A stretch of DNA of 64,000 nt from Pestalotiopsis fici W106-1 (Eukaryota > Ascomycota > Sordariomycetes > Amphisphaeriales > Sporocadaceae). The stretch is from the NCBI RefSeq assembly GCF_000516985.1, contig NW_006917099.1, forward strand, positions 1,318,685-1,382,684, read 5' to 3'. The notes below the pieces were generated by a model. That model searched no databases. It had not been told where the DNA came from and was given only the letters and a program-made list of their open reading frames with translations. A program made the position numbers and the translations under genes. Position 1 is the first letter of the stretch. Each line of letters begins with the position of its first letter. This document shows positions 45,641 to 58,432 of the stretch, piece by piece.

Positions 45641-48600
45641 TGCCCTTTCTGACCATTCACTTACTGCTCGCTATTTTAGAGGCGTCTAGTCTACTCCAAC
45701 ATTCATTACCTGACCGGTCAAGCAGCACCCAGGATCCTATAAGCACTTACCCACTAGCACTTACTGTACCCCTTATCCCGATCTCTCTTGGACTGTTTCT
45801 GCATAGCGGTCGATATCTCGCCGCAGCCGATCTCTGCTCTACCATACCGCGTCGGCCCCCCCCCAACCTATCCATCGCTCGCCATGGCTTGGGCAAGTGT
45901 CTCACTGTGAGTACCATTGCTTGCTTGATTGACATGATTGAGCGATCGACCTCGCAAACTCTATTGACTCACTCACTGTAGACTCTCTCAGTTCAGCTTG
46001 GCGACGATATACGCTCTTTGTGTATTATATCAGACATGGAAAAATTATAACAATAAACCTGTACGGATGGTGCCCTTTTGGTATAGGACGCTCAGTATTG
46101 TCAGTTCCCAATTTCGTCTTATGACGAACTCGTCATAGTTGAGAGTTTTGAGACCTAACATTCGTTTCAGATTCCCTCCTTCCTTATTGCTGCCACGTCT
46201 GTATGGCTCTTGGTCGACAATATGTGGCGGTGGGATTCGACGCAACGTCTGGACGACATGCGCAAGCTCACGATTGTTTTCGCTGGGACTGTTCCCGGAC
46301 TGTGCCTTGTTTCAACTGGTGGCATACTTACGTTGCGAGTGCTATATAGCTTCTCTACCGGCCTGCTCTGGGTGGTCTTTTATCCCGATTTGGTATCCGG
46401 ACCTCTCTTTGTGAATGGATTGGTACCAGTCCTTTTCTTCAGCGATGGATTGATTGGCCTCTCCATGGCTGGATATCCGGTGGCAGAGGACGAGATCAAT
46501 GGAAAGACCCATCCGCTAAGCCGGCCTTCTTCACTTCTTTCATACCTAACCCTGGCCTGGTTGAACAATGTACTGAAAAAGGCCAGCCGCGATGTTCTCC
46601 AAACTCCGCACGTTTGGCAGGTTGACGACTTCTTAAGTGTATCGCAGTCTCTAGCAGAAATCCCGAACTTATTGAAAGCTTCGAGAGTGTGGCCCAAACC
46701 CCTTCCCCAGAATCTCTTCGTGCTTATCTGCTGCAGATTTCCCTTTGAGATTTGGGTGAGTGGCGGTCTTGCTGCTGTGTATATAATTCTCTCAATTATT
46801 CAGCCTTTTCTTGTACGATGGGTGCTTGAGGAGCGCAGCCTTATCAGCATCATGACCACATTTGTGGCAGGCATATTGCAGACTACATGCTACTCGCATT
46901 CTCTGCTTTTGACCCGCATCCTGGGTATGAGGATTCGCTCAGCTCTCACGACGCTGATTTGCGACCAAATCATCAGCCGATCAATGAGCCAAAGTTCGAG
47001 CGCCGGCGATCATGAAAAGTCGGAGGCATCTGTTCTGATCGAGGTTGATGCCATGGCCGTCTATAACTTGACCGAACATATTCATGGAACCTGGGTTATG
47101 CCACTCCAGTTCCTTGGTGGCTTAGGCGGATTAACGCTCCTGCTGGGTTGGAAGAGCATAATGGCAGGTCTCGGTGTATCGGTAGGTCTTGCTTCCTAGA
47201 GCTTTCGTCTCGAAATTATTCTTAGGTGTGTTAATCGTGCATTCCACTTCAGATTCTGTTTGTTCCGATGACCATTGCCAGCATGAGTTTAGTGTCGAAG
47301 CGAATGCGTCAAATTATGCTGGCAAAGGATTCTCGAGTATCCCTTGTGAAAGAAGTTCTTTCCTACGCCAGACACGTAAAATTGTATGGCTGGGAGCGAC
47401 TTTTTGAGGATAACATCAGAAATGCCCGGGCTCTGGAGATGGGGGCATTAGCCAAGATGTCACTCGCCAACGCCGTCATTGTTTTCCTTACCACATTACT
47501 GCCGGTAGCATTCATCAGCACAGCATTTATATCTCGTATAGTCATCGGTCTGGGTCTTACAAGCACCGTGGTGTTTCCAGCCTTGGTCCTCTTCGGCTTC
47601 GTGAGCCAGGCTATGTCAATGCTGCCGCGGATGGTCATCTTCTATCAAGCTGGTGTCATCTCGTATGACCGAGTTAGTGTTTTCCTCAGTACCACTGAAC
47701 TAGACAACGATTCAGAACAACATTCATTATCCGACTTGTCAGTCGCTTGGTCTGCTAGTATTAATGCTGTGGATCTCGACATACCAATTCGTGAGGGTGG
47801 CTACACGAAGACGCTTCTTCGAAACTCAACAATGATCGCAGAGACAGGAAAGCTCACGGTCATCACGGGCCCTGTTGGATCTGGGAAAACGAGCATACTG
47901 CGTGTCATATTAGGTGAAATTCAAACACGCGCTGGCTCCGTTCTGGTGAACGGTCAGATCGCCTATGCCTCTCAGCGCCCTGTGTTGATAAGCCGAACGA
48001 TTCGCGAGAACATCACCTTCGGTCGTGTTTATGACCCTGTCTGGTACAGGAAAGTGGTCGACGCGGCCTGTCTCACCCCGGACTTCTCACGGCTCCCAAA
48101 GGGCGACGCAACCATGCTGGGTGGTACTGTATCTATCCTCTCGGGAGGCCAACAGAGCCGCGTAGCCATCGCAAGGGCCGTGTATTCGCAACGACCCTTG
48201 GTTGTTCTGGACGATCCTTTGGCAGCCCTTGACGCCAAAGTACAGCGCAGTATCGTCAACAATATTTTAGGACCTCGAGGTATCCTAAGAGGTTCAACTC
48301 GTGTTGTTTCGACCTTCAGTATGTCTTTGATTGCAATAGCTGACGTTGTGTATACTATTGAAGCAGAGACTATAAAACTGTGCTCGCCCACAGCGGGACA
48401 GGGCAGTCTCGGCACTCTTTCGGCTGAAGAGGAGGTGCCTAATAGCCATCGGGCTGAGTCGCCAACTGAGCCACTTCGGGTTGGAAGAATCCTGACTGAA
48501 ACTGTTCCGATCTCAACCGAGGTCCTGGTCGGGCGGCTTCCCGTGAGGGTTTATGCTCAAACGAATGCTACGGAAATAACGCCATTACTTCCCCGAGACG

Positions 48601-50598
48601 TGGCTTCTGTGGCACAGCCCGACGAGATCGATGACAAAGGCATATCATTTCATACCTACTGGACCTTTCTACGGACAGGAAAGGTCTGGGGATGGCCTCT
48701 GACGCTCATATTGGCAGTGGTCATTACCCTGCTCAATGTTCGTTCTGTTTATTGTCTTCAGCAAGTAGCACAAGATTTTGAAATGGTCGACGCAGCCAGT
48801 GGGTTATTGACATACACCCTTACCGGCATTTCGATGTCTTTAGTCACTGCGACTCTCATCATGGTTGTCTTCTTGGCTTGCTTGATGCCAGCATCGCAGT
48901 CCCTGCACGACCAGCTCACAAAAGGAGTGCTGCGCAGTAAGCTCACTTTCTTCGACGATTCGCCTCTCGGCCAGATTGTCAACCGTTTCACGAACGACGT
49001 CAACAACATTGACGGACCTGTGGGCGGCGGCTTCATCAGGATAGTCATGCTGAGCGTCACTGTGGCGGCAAGCCTTGTTGTGGTTCTGACCACTTCATCT
49101 ATAAGTCTCCTTTATATGGGTCCCTTGGCCCTTATGTTTCATTTCATCCAGTCAGTGTACAGGAGAGCTGCTCGCCAGTTACGCAGGCTAGACAATGATG
49201 CGCGGAGTTCGGTCCTCGCTATGGCTGTCGAACTAGGTTCTGCTGCTAGCATCATTCGAGCGCACGGCCAGACTGAACATTTCAAGCGACTCATTCGTTC
49301 AAAGGTGAACCAACAGATCAGTATTTGGGTACCATTCCTCTGCCTGGACATATGGCTCACCTTACGCGTTCAGTGCTTGTCAGGTGTGGCACAAGCTATG
49401 ACTGCGATTTTACTTCTTAAATTGCATGTCTCCTCCAGCACTCTTGGTTTAGTCCTAACCTTTTGCGTGGAGATAACACAAGCGCTTGGTGCAGTTGTAC
49501 AGACCTTAGCCAACCTGGAAGCAGATCTGTGCTCGCTCGACCGGATCTTGTCATATGTTGACAATCCTCGCGAGGAAGAGTCTGACTCTTGCGACACGCC
49601 GTCCCAATTTCCTAGTGCCTGGCCCAAAAGGCCTTCTATCACCTTTGACCGGTTCAGTGCTGCTTATCGCCCAGGAGGTGATCTCTGCCTGCGTAATTTG
49701 AACTGCCACATCGCACCAGGTGAACGAGTTGGGGTGATAGGGCGGACCGGGGCAGGAAAATCCTCCTTGATGCTGGCGCTCTTGATGGCACTAGACAGAG
49801 ATGCAGTCCTACCAGGTGGTCGAATCCTCATTGATGGCAAGGACCTCTACCGAGACGTATCGGCAACGGAATTGCGGGCAAAGATTGCGCTTATTCCTCA
49901 AGAGCCCGTCGTCTTTTCTGGAAGCCTGAAGATGAATCTGGACCCCTTGCAGAGAAAATCTGATGAAAGCCTTCTAGACATTGTCTCGAAGTGCAGGCTG
50001 GTTGAGATTCTTGGGATTGACGACTGCGACAGCCCACTTGATTATCACTTCGCCGACGGGAGGTTAGTACAAAGCTCATCAGAGCCTGCGCCTAACAATA
50101 CCATCAATGGTACTAATATCGTTAATTTGTAGTCGACGCTTGTCTGTTGGACAAACACAGATCCTTGCGATGGCGAGAGCCATGGTTGGCAAGAGGAATA
50201 TTGTTATAATAGACGAAGGTTTGTGGCTCTTTTTCTTTCTACGTTGTTGAATCATGCAGCTTACGATTTAATCTTATCGACAGCCACAGCTTCCGTCGAC
50301 GCGCAAACTGCCGCCTTGGCTCACGAGGTGATGAACTCAGCCTTCCGGGGCAGTACCGTCATTGCTATTGCTCATAAGATAGAGACTGTTGTAAGATTCC
50401 CCGCTGTATGAATATTTTGTAGGGGCGAAATTGCACAACTGACAGATTGGTGCCAACATCCAGATCAATTACGATAAAATTCTAGTTCTTGAGGGCGGAG
50501 CAATTGTCGAGTTCGACAAACCCTCGACCTTATTAAGGGACCCCGAGTCAATTTTCTCTGCTCTAGTGAGGCAATCTCGGGCAAGCTCATCCGATTGA
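45640..50598 (+). CDS. ABC-C (MRP-type) multidrug transporter
   Basis: This is a full-size ABC transporter with TMD-NBD-TMD-NBD order. The first NBD has Walker A GPVGSGKTS, signature LSGGQQSRVA and Walker B LVVLDDPLAALD. The second has Walker A GRTGAGKSS, signature LSVGQTQILA and Walker B IVIIDEATASVD, split by an intron. Transmembrane helices precede each NBD. Reliable splice points: exon end 47181, exons 47253-50062, 50133-50218, 50284-50390, and a last exon from about 50464 to the TGA at 50596-50598. The 5' end is uncertain: frames from about 45640 to 46210 are hydrophobic (TIHLLLAILEASSLLQH) but lack a clear ATG, and the N-terminal TMD0 is atypical. ABC-C pumps export conjugates and drugs. 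Confidence 0.85.
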
Positions 50599-51309
50599 TC
50601 GATATTAGGACTATTTGCGTACATAGGGAGAGAATATGTTGGTGCGAGTATCCGATTAATCCAAATCCTGCATTGTGTACGGACATGCCCGACGTTACTG
50701 TAGTGGGCGCTTTCACATTATCAAGCTCTGGGCTCTTCTAACAAACTCATCATACAATTGAAAAACTGCCCTTTCTCATAGCCTGTATCTCATATATGGG
50801 ACATGATGAATCACTTTTGGGCTCAGATGTGAAGTATTCAGCCTCTTGTGTGCCCAGCTCTCAGGGACACCTTCGAGAATGAATGTCCCCCCGCAGTCGG
50901 TGAGTGTTAAAAACTGCATCACTTAGGATTGAAGCACATTAAGTAAAAGTGATATGTTCGCGGTAATTGGGGATTGAAAGTGTAATTGCAGAGACGGTCT
51001 ACACATGTCGAATAGGTCCTGGTTTATATATTCGTGCTGACGACTGATCAGAAAGTGTGATCGTCCTTAGGCCATCATTTAACAAGGTGATCATCCTAGG
51101 AAGGCATCACTCGGTCCCAGTGCTTGAAGTTTAAAATTGGTGTCGCCAAAAGGTGAAAACTGGGCAGCAATCTCGGGATCGTAGCGAGTATATTACCAAG
51201 AGTCCCTGAGCTAGTTACTGGGATTCCATCTGGAATCAACATGAATGTGGTGTGCGCGCATCATGCTGTTTCAGAATGGATTGGCCGATCCCGTATTGAG
51301 CGTGGCCCA

Positions 51310-51425
51310 TTGAGCGTTCGAGGATTTCTGTTGCGGGAGAGTCAGCAATGTAAAGAGCAAGAGCAGCATCTCAACTAGCTTTCTGTGGATCGAGCGACTG
51401 ATGCTACGTTGAAATGGGACGACCG
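51310..51425 (-). pseudogene. Fragment copy of the S10 carboxypeptidase 5' end
   Basis: The minus strand reads MLLLLFTLLTLPQQKSSNAQ, next to MLSLLLRTLLAVPQQRISNV of the intact gene starting at 60808. DNA similarity continues into the upstream flank: GAGCGACTGATGC is identical in both. Only the signal-peptide end is present. Confidence 0.65.
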
Positions 51426-51483
51426 AGACAGGAGTGACTGTAGTCGCTAGTCCGGTACGCATACCTTCGCCGCGCTAGCTTGG

Positions 51484-51560
51484 CTGTTATATTTGTGTCG
51501 GCATTTAGGTAACTGGTCCCAGATTGTTGATATTGGAGTCGAAACTGGTCTAATTTGGGT
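51484..51560 (+). pseudogene. Fragment copy of the LysM gene 3' end
   Basis: GCTTGGCTGTTATATTTGTG, then CGGCATTTAGGTAACTGG and CAGATTGTTGA, matches the last codons (LGYYICVGI-stop) and 3' flank of the LysM gene at about 44968-45065, including ATTGGAG and AAACTGGTCTA. Only the end is present. Confidence 0.6.
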
Positions 51561-51847
51561 GTAAATCGTGTAATATATCGATCCACGTTGCTTGCACCTT
51601 AGTTTTGACGCGGTGTAGGCTTATTTGGGTGGCCCCGGCTAGTCCCTCGGAGCCCTGAACATCTATCTGGATGCCATGGCGTTGATCTGTGTGCCCAAGC
51701 ACACCCTGGTGTATGGGATTCGTTATCTTCCATCTGACACACAATGTCTGCATTGGTAGTGTAGCTGAGCAACCCGAAGGGGTGTTGGACGAACGTATCC
51801 CGGTGTTTGCTTTCATAGACAAAGGAACAAGACAACATTTTATTCTA

Positions 51848-54279
51848 TCAAGACATTTCATAAATTAAAGGCACAGAATCGCTAAACAATGTGCCACTAG
51901 CCTCTCTTCCCAAAATGATCAAGCATTCTCCTTGACCCGAAGTAAAAAGTTCCTCCTTGGCAGTCCACTCATTGAACGTAACCGAGCAAAGAAAAATTTG
52001 TCGTCCTTGGCGAAACTCATTTTGCAGAGTATTTATCACCCGTGAAAGCAAAAGCAGGGGCGTCATGGCGTCTTCGCGGTGCAGGCCTTGAGCAAGCATT
52101 CGATCAAGAAGTCCATCGAGAAAGTTTAGTACGGTTGGCTCACAACACAAAAGAGCACCACACAGTATTTGTGATATAATGGACATGCGATACGCATTCC
52201 GACTAGAACAATTGGCTATATCGAGGCCTTGCGCGATATGTTGCAAAAGAGCCAGCCACGGGTTTGGTGCTCGTGGTGTTCTTTTGCCTCCTGCTGGTGC
52301 TATAGCATATTTGAGTAGCCGAATATCAGTGACGATATGCGCAAAAGCATAATCAGCACATGACATGGCTTGATCATGACTAGTGAAATAGAACAGAGGG
52401 TCCGAGGCACTGATGTCCGTTTGGCTGCCAGGCGACAGAGTGTTTGATGCTGATCGATCAAGCATAGCCTCAAAGTCAGGAGGGAACTCTTGAGGAATGT
52501 CGCAGTCCTGGAGTCTCTCCCCAAGGCTTTGCAGCTCTGTGTATATCTGATCCTCATGAAGCGCATTTTCGTAGTCGTCGTCGAAAAGTTGTTCCTGGGC
52601 TGATTCAGCAGTGCCCTGAAGGATTTTCCACCAACTTCGTATATTTCGAAGGGTGTCTTTAGATGGAGAACCGGAGTAGCCCAAACACTTGCATGAGATA
52701 ACCCTGTACATTAAACGGACAGCCATGATACATATAGAATCGACCCTTCGTGACATGGCATAAACCTCCTCGAGTTGACAAAGAATATTTTCCATTCGTG
52801 ACTCCAAAGCAGTAGGCTGCACCAGGGGCCAGGTCCGTTTCGCAAGGGCACGAATATGCGACCATCCCTGCATGATTCCATAGCTCAGTGTAGAGAGGTC
52901 GTTCATCGAGGCCATAATTCGTAGATCAAGCCGACTCACGAGGCTCCAAAGGCTATGAAACGTGCCGGCTTCGAGTTCGTGATAGCATAGAAGCAAGATC
53001 ACCGCCAGACTTGTGTCAAGTGGTAGACTCGAGTTAGAGTCCGTCTCACGCCAGGCCCGAGCTGTTAGCTCAGAGCCTCGTTTCCGGTGGGCTTCTTTGG
53101 AAACCCATCTAGAGCCGTGCTGCTGATCGGCCTTGGGTGCGCCTTGGAGAAAGGCCAGATGAGCTGCGCCGTGGGCCATGGCGGCAAGCCGCACATGTAC
53201 TTCTGTCATTGCTGTTGTTCGCAGAGATTGCATTTCCGTAGGGAGGAGATTCGCGACGTGCGTGACAAAATGAGCTAGATAAAGCCGGTCGCCAACTGGG
53301 ACATCAGGTGTGGTTTGCAAGGAACGTGGTGGTGATTGGAGTGGCGGCGGCCAAGGAAACATTGTATCAACATAATTCGCATCTCCAGGGCCAAGCAGCC
53401 CTAGCTCTAGGACTGAACGACCCTCGTCGGCTGGGAAAAAGGAATTGCTGTCATTTGTCTTCCTCAGATCCGGAGTCTTCCTTAGCTGGCCAGGCGAGAG
53501 CCCAGTGTTGCTCTCGGCGCCTGAATAGCCTTGGCTACCAATCCGAGTTCCCTGGTCTACATTGAGTGCCCGTGTGCTCTCGTCATACACTGGATCCGAG
53601 TTGTCGGCCGTGAGATCCGAGTCATTCGGGGGCAAGCCAATTGCGTGCGAAGTGGAGCCAATAGAATTGACCATCCATATGGAACTGTTAAGACCTGTCT
53701 CTCCATCCCAGTTCACCACGTCGAATTCACTAGCAATGGCTTTTTCCGGGCTAACAGAACAGGGACCCCCACTAGGTACTGAGATGTTTGTTGGGTAAGT
53801 ACGTGAGGTCAGGGGCGATGCCGTCGTTTCGCTCAATGGAATCAGTGGTGAGGCAGGTGGTAAGCGGTAGCAGTCTGCATCTGGGCTATCCGAAGCGTTT
53901 ACGTCGGCCACAGAGGCGCACCTGTCACTGGTGGCGGCGGCGGAGGCGTGAGACGCACGAGTCCTCGCTTTCGCTGCTTCCACCTTCTGCGCTGCCCAGG
54001 CGGTTGAGTCACGGAATTCCAGCACTGTTGCCGCGTATGTGCAAGTGATCTTGGCTGAGACGCAACGCCGGCAGCTTGGCTTTTGCAGGTCACACTGGAC
54101 GAAGATGAGAATACTAGTCAGCTGATGGAAAGCAAGCACCCACTATGAGGCCTTGTTTGATTCTATTGACAAACCTTGCGACGTCGGCGGCGGCACTCTG
54201 AACAAGCACCCTTTGTCCTTGTTACGTTCCTAGCATAATCCCGTGGATTACTGGATGATACCGAGTGGTTTCCTGGCAT
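51848..54279 (-). CDS. Zn2Cys6 transcription factor (Fungal_trans_2 type)
   Basis: Exon 1, 54279-54175, encodes MPGNHSVSSSNPRDYARNVT and the first half of the zinc cluster, TKGACSECRRRRRK. An 80-nt intron follows (GTTTGT...CCAG), and exon 2, 54094-51848, continues CDLQKPSCRRCVSAKITCTY. The six cysteines of the binuclear cluster are therefore all present only when the exons are joined. A Ser-rich linker and an extended helical domain follow (SSLPLDTSLAVILLLCYHEL, GTFHSLWSLVSRLDLRIMAS), typical of the ACR-2-like Fungal_trans_2 domain. Total length is about 783 residues. It probably regulates nearby genes: the amidohydrolase and carboxypeptidases lie on the same strand and the ABC gene is convergent. 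Confidence 0.88.
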
Positions 54280-54814
54280 ATTGATAGAGACTTTTGGCGT
54301 GTATTATGCCAATAGCTGTGATACACATTTTGATTGATGCAACAGAATGAATCCCCCTTTTGCGCAAACATGCACCTTTGCAGGCAGATAAGCAACCGAT
54401 ATTTAGTGCGGAAAGAGGAAAGCTGCGGGGTTGGTTCATCATGCCTTGGAAGTATTAGGTATCGCTTTGGGGCTAGTCCACCTACGGCTCGCCAGTTTAG
54501 TGAGTGATAGCACGCTAATCATTGGGACTTGAGCCCCATCATCCAGTGGATGCTCAGAGTGTGTAGATAGCTACGAGCACCTATCCATCAACACATTTGG
54601 CATGGACAGTGGCCAAGCCAATGTAAACAGGTAATGAGATGTGGATTATTGCGACACTTCAAAGTCAAAATCAGGTAACTCGTTACTGCAGTTTCCCTGC
54701 ATCCAACATGATGCGAATGAATTATAATGATTACGCGGGCGGTCTGGCGTCTTTGCTGCTGTGAATTCAAGCCGCGCGTCCTTGCATGTAAGACCAACTC
54801 AAACGTGTATTTCT
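54280..54814. other. Intergenic region, no gene seen
   Basis: About 535 bp between the regulator start and the amidohydrolase stop. It should contain the regulator's promoter and the amidohydrolase terminator. Short frames here are not supported. Confidence 0.5.
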
Positions 54815-56212
54815 TTAGTGCGCCTGGCCACATCCAGCGCAGTCGGTATGGCTGACAATATTCCAGCCGCACAACTCTTCCAGTGGCGGCGGCCAGAAGC
54901 AATCGCTTGGCGACTTGACCAGTTTGCCCTCTTTCCAGACGAATTTGATGTTCCGAGGGTCAGCAAACAATTGAATCTTTTCAAGGGGGTTCTCATCCAT
55001 GGCAATCATATCCGCGTCCCAGCCAACCTGAAGAATCCCTTTCTTAGGTGTCTGTGGACCCAAGGTTTCGGCCGCGTTTGCGGTAGCTGCCTCGATAGCA
55101 CCCAAAGGCGTCATGCCTGCCTTGGTCACTGCCCAAACCACCTCGGTGGCGTTTCTTCCGTGTGATATCTCGTCTGTAGGGTTGGAACTACAGATATCCG
55201 TGCCGAGCGCAATTTTGACACCAGCTTGGACAGCCAGCTTGTACGACTCCAAGTGCCGGTTCGCCACCGCGACCATTTTGGCCGCAGTCGGGGCCGGCCA
55301 TGTATCAAGCATCCGGAGACCTGCCTCGATGATATGTCTTGTAGCTACAAGCGTTGTCCCGCGACATTTCATGAGCTCAACCGCTTCCTTTGTCAAATAG
55401 CTGCCGTGCTCGATAGTCGTGGCTCCCGCCTTGATTGCAGCGACGATGCCAGCTGTACCATGGGCGTGTGCTGCTACTGCCCGATGCTGTAGCTTGGCTT
55501 CGTCCATAATGGCCTCAAGCTCAGCATCAGAATATTGGCGGTACTGCGGATTATCCGTCGTCGACATGACGCCTCCAGTCGTAATGACCTTGATACACAG
55601 GGCACCGCGGCGTATCTGTTGCCGGACAGCTCGTCGACACTCATCAGGGCCATCAGCCAAGACAAGGCTACTCGTGCCCGGCCAGGGCTTGGTATGGTGC
55701 ACACCTTGTGTTGCATACACAAAATCCAAAGGTAATGTAGTTGCGTCGCTGCTGCCGCCCGTTATGCCGATACAACCACCAGCACCGAAAACCGAGGGGC
55801 CCAATAGCAATCCAGCCTTTACCGCCACGTGCGCTTCGATTGCAAACGACCCAACGTCACGCACACTTGTGATACCTGCCATCAAAGTGTCGTAAAAGCC
55901 CCGGGCGATGGCGGCACCGCAGATGGCGGGGTGAGTCTGAATCATGGCTGGAAAGTCGACCTTGGTGATGCCCACAAAATGAGTGTGGCAATCCCAAAGC
56001 CCAGGTAACAGACATACGACTCTAATTTGGGGCGCCGAACATAATCGCTGAGGCAAGTCGCGCTGCGGGCCGACGAAGGTGATCTTCCCAGTCGCAGTCG
56101 AGACGACGACTGCAGCGTTGGGCAGGGGATCTCCACGACCAGGGATGAGCAGTCGGGCCAGAATTACTGTTTCATCACAGACGGCCTGTTTTTGGCAAGG
56201 TATCTGCATCAT
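54815..56212 (-). CDS. Amidohydrolase (imidazolonepropionase/ochratoxinase-like)
   Basis: An intronless 465-residue member of the metal-dependent amidohydrolase superfamily. Metal and catalytic motifs are in order: DCHTHF near residue 74 (HxH), KVITTGG near 210 (candidate carboxylated Lys), AHAHGTAG near 250, IEHGSYL near 270 and LGTDICSS near 340 (Asp). The C-terminal GWDADMIAMDENPLE is the usual beta-sandwich return. No signal peptide is evident. Relatives include prolidase-like peptidases and fungal ochratoxinase, which cleave amide bonds between an acyl group and an amino acid; the substrate here cannot be told. It sits between the Zn2Cys6 regulator and the carboxypeptidases on the same strand, which fits a hydrolytic catabolic group. 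Confidence 0.87.
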   Translation of the reverse strand: MMQIPCQKQAVCDETVILARLLIPGRGDPLPNAAVVVSTATGKITFVGPQRDLPQRLCSAPQIRVVCLLPGLWDCHTHFVGITKVDFPAMIQTHPAICGAAIARGFYDTLMAGITSVRDVGSFAIEAHVAVKAGLLLGPSVFGAGGCIGITGGSSDATTLPLDFVYATQGVHHTKPWPGTSSLVLADGPDECRRAVRQQIRRGALCIKVITTGGVMSTTDNPQYRQYSDAELEAIMDEAKLQHRAVAAHAHGTAGIVAAIKAGATTIEHGSYLTKEAVELMKCRGTTLVATRHIIEAGLRMLDTWPAPTAAKMVAVANRHLESYKLAVQAGVKIALGTDICSSNPTDEISHGRNATEVVWAVTKAGMTPLGAIEAATANAAETLGPQTPKKGILQVGWDADMIAMDENPLEKIQLFADPRNIKFVWKEGKLVKSPSDCFWPPPLEELCGWNIVSHTDCAGCGQAH

Positions 56213-56782
56213 GTCCTTGTACAGAGGTCAGTTGAACTTGGAGACGTCTGCATGAGCTGGTAATTGCAGTATCGAAAAAGAATGTACACGTAGATATTCA
56301 CTCGCCCGTGTTCTGTCATTCAAAATGAGTAACAGTTCTATAGAATCTGGATTATGCCGCAAAAAACGGTCTGAATGCGCCCAATTTAATGTTTTCATTT
56401 CAGCTAGTATGATAGGCATCTGGGTGGGGACTGCACGCTTCAGGCTACCCGATGAGGCAAGATAAGACGCGGTGCCAATCAACTCCAATAGGGCAGAGCA
56501 GCTTTCTGGATTAGAGAGAATAGATTTACCCGCAACTCTCCAGATTGCAAAGCGGAATTTCGAAGATGGCTAGTTGCAGTTGTAGCGGTTCGTTGACCAA
56601 AATGACTGGGAAATTGTACTCTGAGTACTCTACCACCAATCGTTTACTTCTTTTACCAAAGTACATTTCGTATCAGACATCCATGCATAATACAACAGCG
56701 TTTTACATCATTGGACCCTAGGTATATTGATAAATCAAAGCAGGCAGAACATGAGTCAATGAAATGACATGTCTAGGTCACA
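56213..56782. other. Intergenic region, no gene seen
   Basis: About 570 bp of fairly AT-rich sequence holding the amidohydrolase promoter and the carboxypeptidase 3' flank. A minus-strand frame at 56228-56488 has no family features. Confidence 0.5.
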
Positions 56783-58432
56783 CTACCATGGTAGCGACCG
56801 CTGGATCCACGAATTGATCATCGCCAGAGCCTCTACAGGCTTGTCAAAGGGAACAAGATGGCCTGACTGCTCCACTTCCATGTAGCTCAAAGGCTCAATA
56901 GCTTTGCCTAGTCCTGCTCGCTGCCCATCAACGTACCACTCCCGCAAGGGCCTGTAGCGGAAGCTTGGCTGGTGATGCCAGGACAATCCCTCGTTGACAA
57001 GCCGGCGCATGCCTCCATATTGGCAAAGAAAATCGGTATTCCCGACATATATCAACACACGAACATCCTAAAGTGCTATTAGCGACTACTTTGTTCCCTG
57101 GAATCTAGTCGATCAGCCAGCAGAGGGGACTCACCATGTCAAGAAGATAATTTACGTATTGATGGCTCGGCTTCCATATCTCATCCTCCTCATTCCACGC
57201 GGTTATGACCTCCTCTGACAAGAGCGCATATGACACTTGATCAGGCACACCAAGCGCCTTTCTAGTGTCGTTGAGCGCCATAAGTGTCTCAATCCCTCTC
57301 AGAGAAGAGTAGCAAGTCAAGACATCACCGCTGCATCTCTGGCGCCAATCATATGGATTCCTCCCCAGCTCTGCAAAGACTTCAAAAAAGACACCGCATA
57401 CAGATGCCGCTGTCTTGCAGCCCACGCTGTCATAACCAAACTCTTCACAAACGCTCTCCAATATTTCACACCTTGAGGCCAGGGGCTCGAGACGATCACA
57501 TTGCGCGGGATTGAAAATGGCATCAGGGCCTTTGCAAGCTGATTCAAATAGACCACTGGACTGTACAGACTGCCGAAAGAGACCATTACCGACAGCAATT
57601 CCTTTCAGATTGATATGTTTTGGCATGTAGCCAGTGGACGACTGGATCACCATGGCGAGATCAGATTGTTGCCGTTCGACGATACGGGCGCCGAGTGCAG
57701 GTACCCAGGATCCGCCGTAGGACTCGCCAGTGATGTAGAAATCCAACTCGGAAAGCTGCTCAAAGGCCACAAAGAACTGCTGCAGGAATCTATGTGTGTT
57801 TGTTGTGGCATCTTTGAGATTTCGAGGCATGCGGCCGCCGTATGAGTAACCAACTGTCAATGGCTGGCTGCCGAGTATTTAGCGATTGTGATGGAGCAGA
57901 AAATAGAACGTCACGACTCTCGATATTTTCATCCCACACAAAGGGAAGGAATCTTACTCGATGAAAAGAAGGGTCGCATTTGCATTCCACCCATACGGGT
58001 TGTCGAGTGTATGTTCGCCGTCGCTGCTGATTTGGCAGGGCCCCAGTTCCATCAGGGCCCCTGCGCCGGTCGAGGAACCCCCGGGACCACTAATATGGAG
58101 GAGTCAACAATAGTGACTCTCCCATATCGCACGTCTGCCGCTTAGGACGGACATGGGAAAAGACGGATGACTTACCCACTCATGAACAGGATAACCGGAT
58201 CGGATGTGGGGTTATTCTTGCTTTCATACAGCCAGAAGAACATGTGGCTATCGTCATCAGAGTCAATCCAGCCAGCAGTCCCCGGGGTTGATGAATTGCA
58301 GACGGCTGCTGTATCGGGGGACAGTTGAACTGAAAATGGCGGTAGCCCGTGTTGAGAGCTGAACGAGGTCTGGGCGGGTAACAGGGTGGCTGTTGCCGCC
58401 GTGGCGAACCACACGATCGACTGGCTCCTCAT
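56783..58432 (-). CDS. Secreted serine carboxypeptidase (S10), copy 1
   Basis: Four exons (58432-58176, 58089-57958, 57867-57135, 57067-56783) join to about 468 residues. The start is the first ATG before a hydrophobic signal-like segment (SIVWFATAATATLLPAQ). S10 hallmarks are present: GGPGGSS oxyanion motif formed across the first intron, LLFIDQPLTVGYSYGG, nucleophile GESYGGSWVPALGA, catalytic Asp in IYVGNTDFLCQYGG and His in VEQSGHLVPFDKPVEA. The enzyme should remove C-terminal residues from peptides in the vacuole or outside the cell. It lies in tandem with a second, divergent S10 gene upstream. Confidence 0.9.

Larger units (their letters stand above)
50599..51847. other. Intergenic region with gene-fragment copies
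   Basis: No intact gene. It holds copies of the 5' end of the carboxypeptidase gene (about 51325-51425) and of the 3' end of the LysM gene (about 51484-51560), listed separately. Confidence 0.55.

Noticed and set aside
56228..56488. 86-codon minus-strand frame
   Set aside because: Upstream of the amidohydrolase start, no domain and no splice signals linking it to either neighbour.
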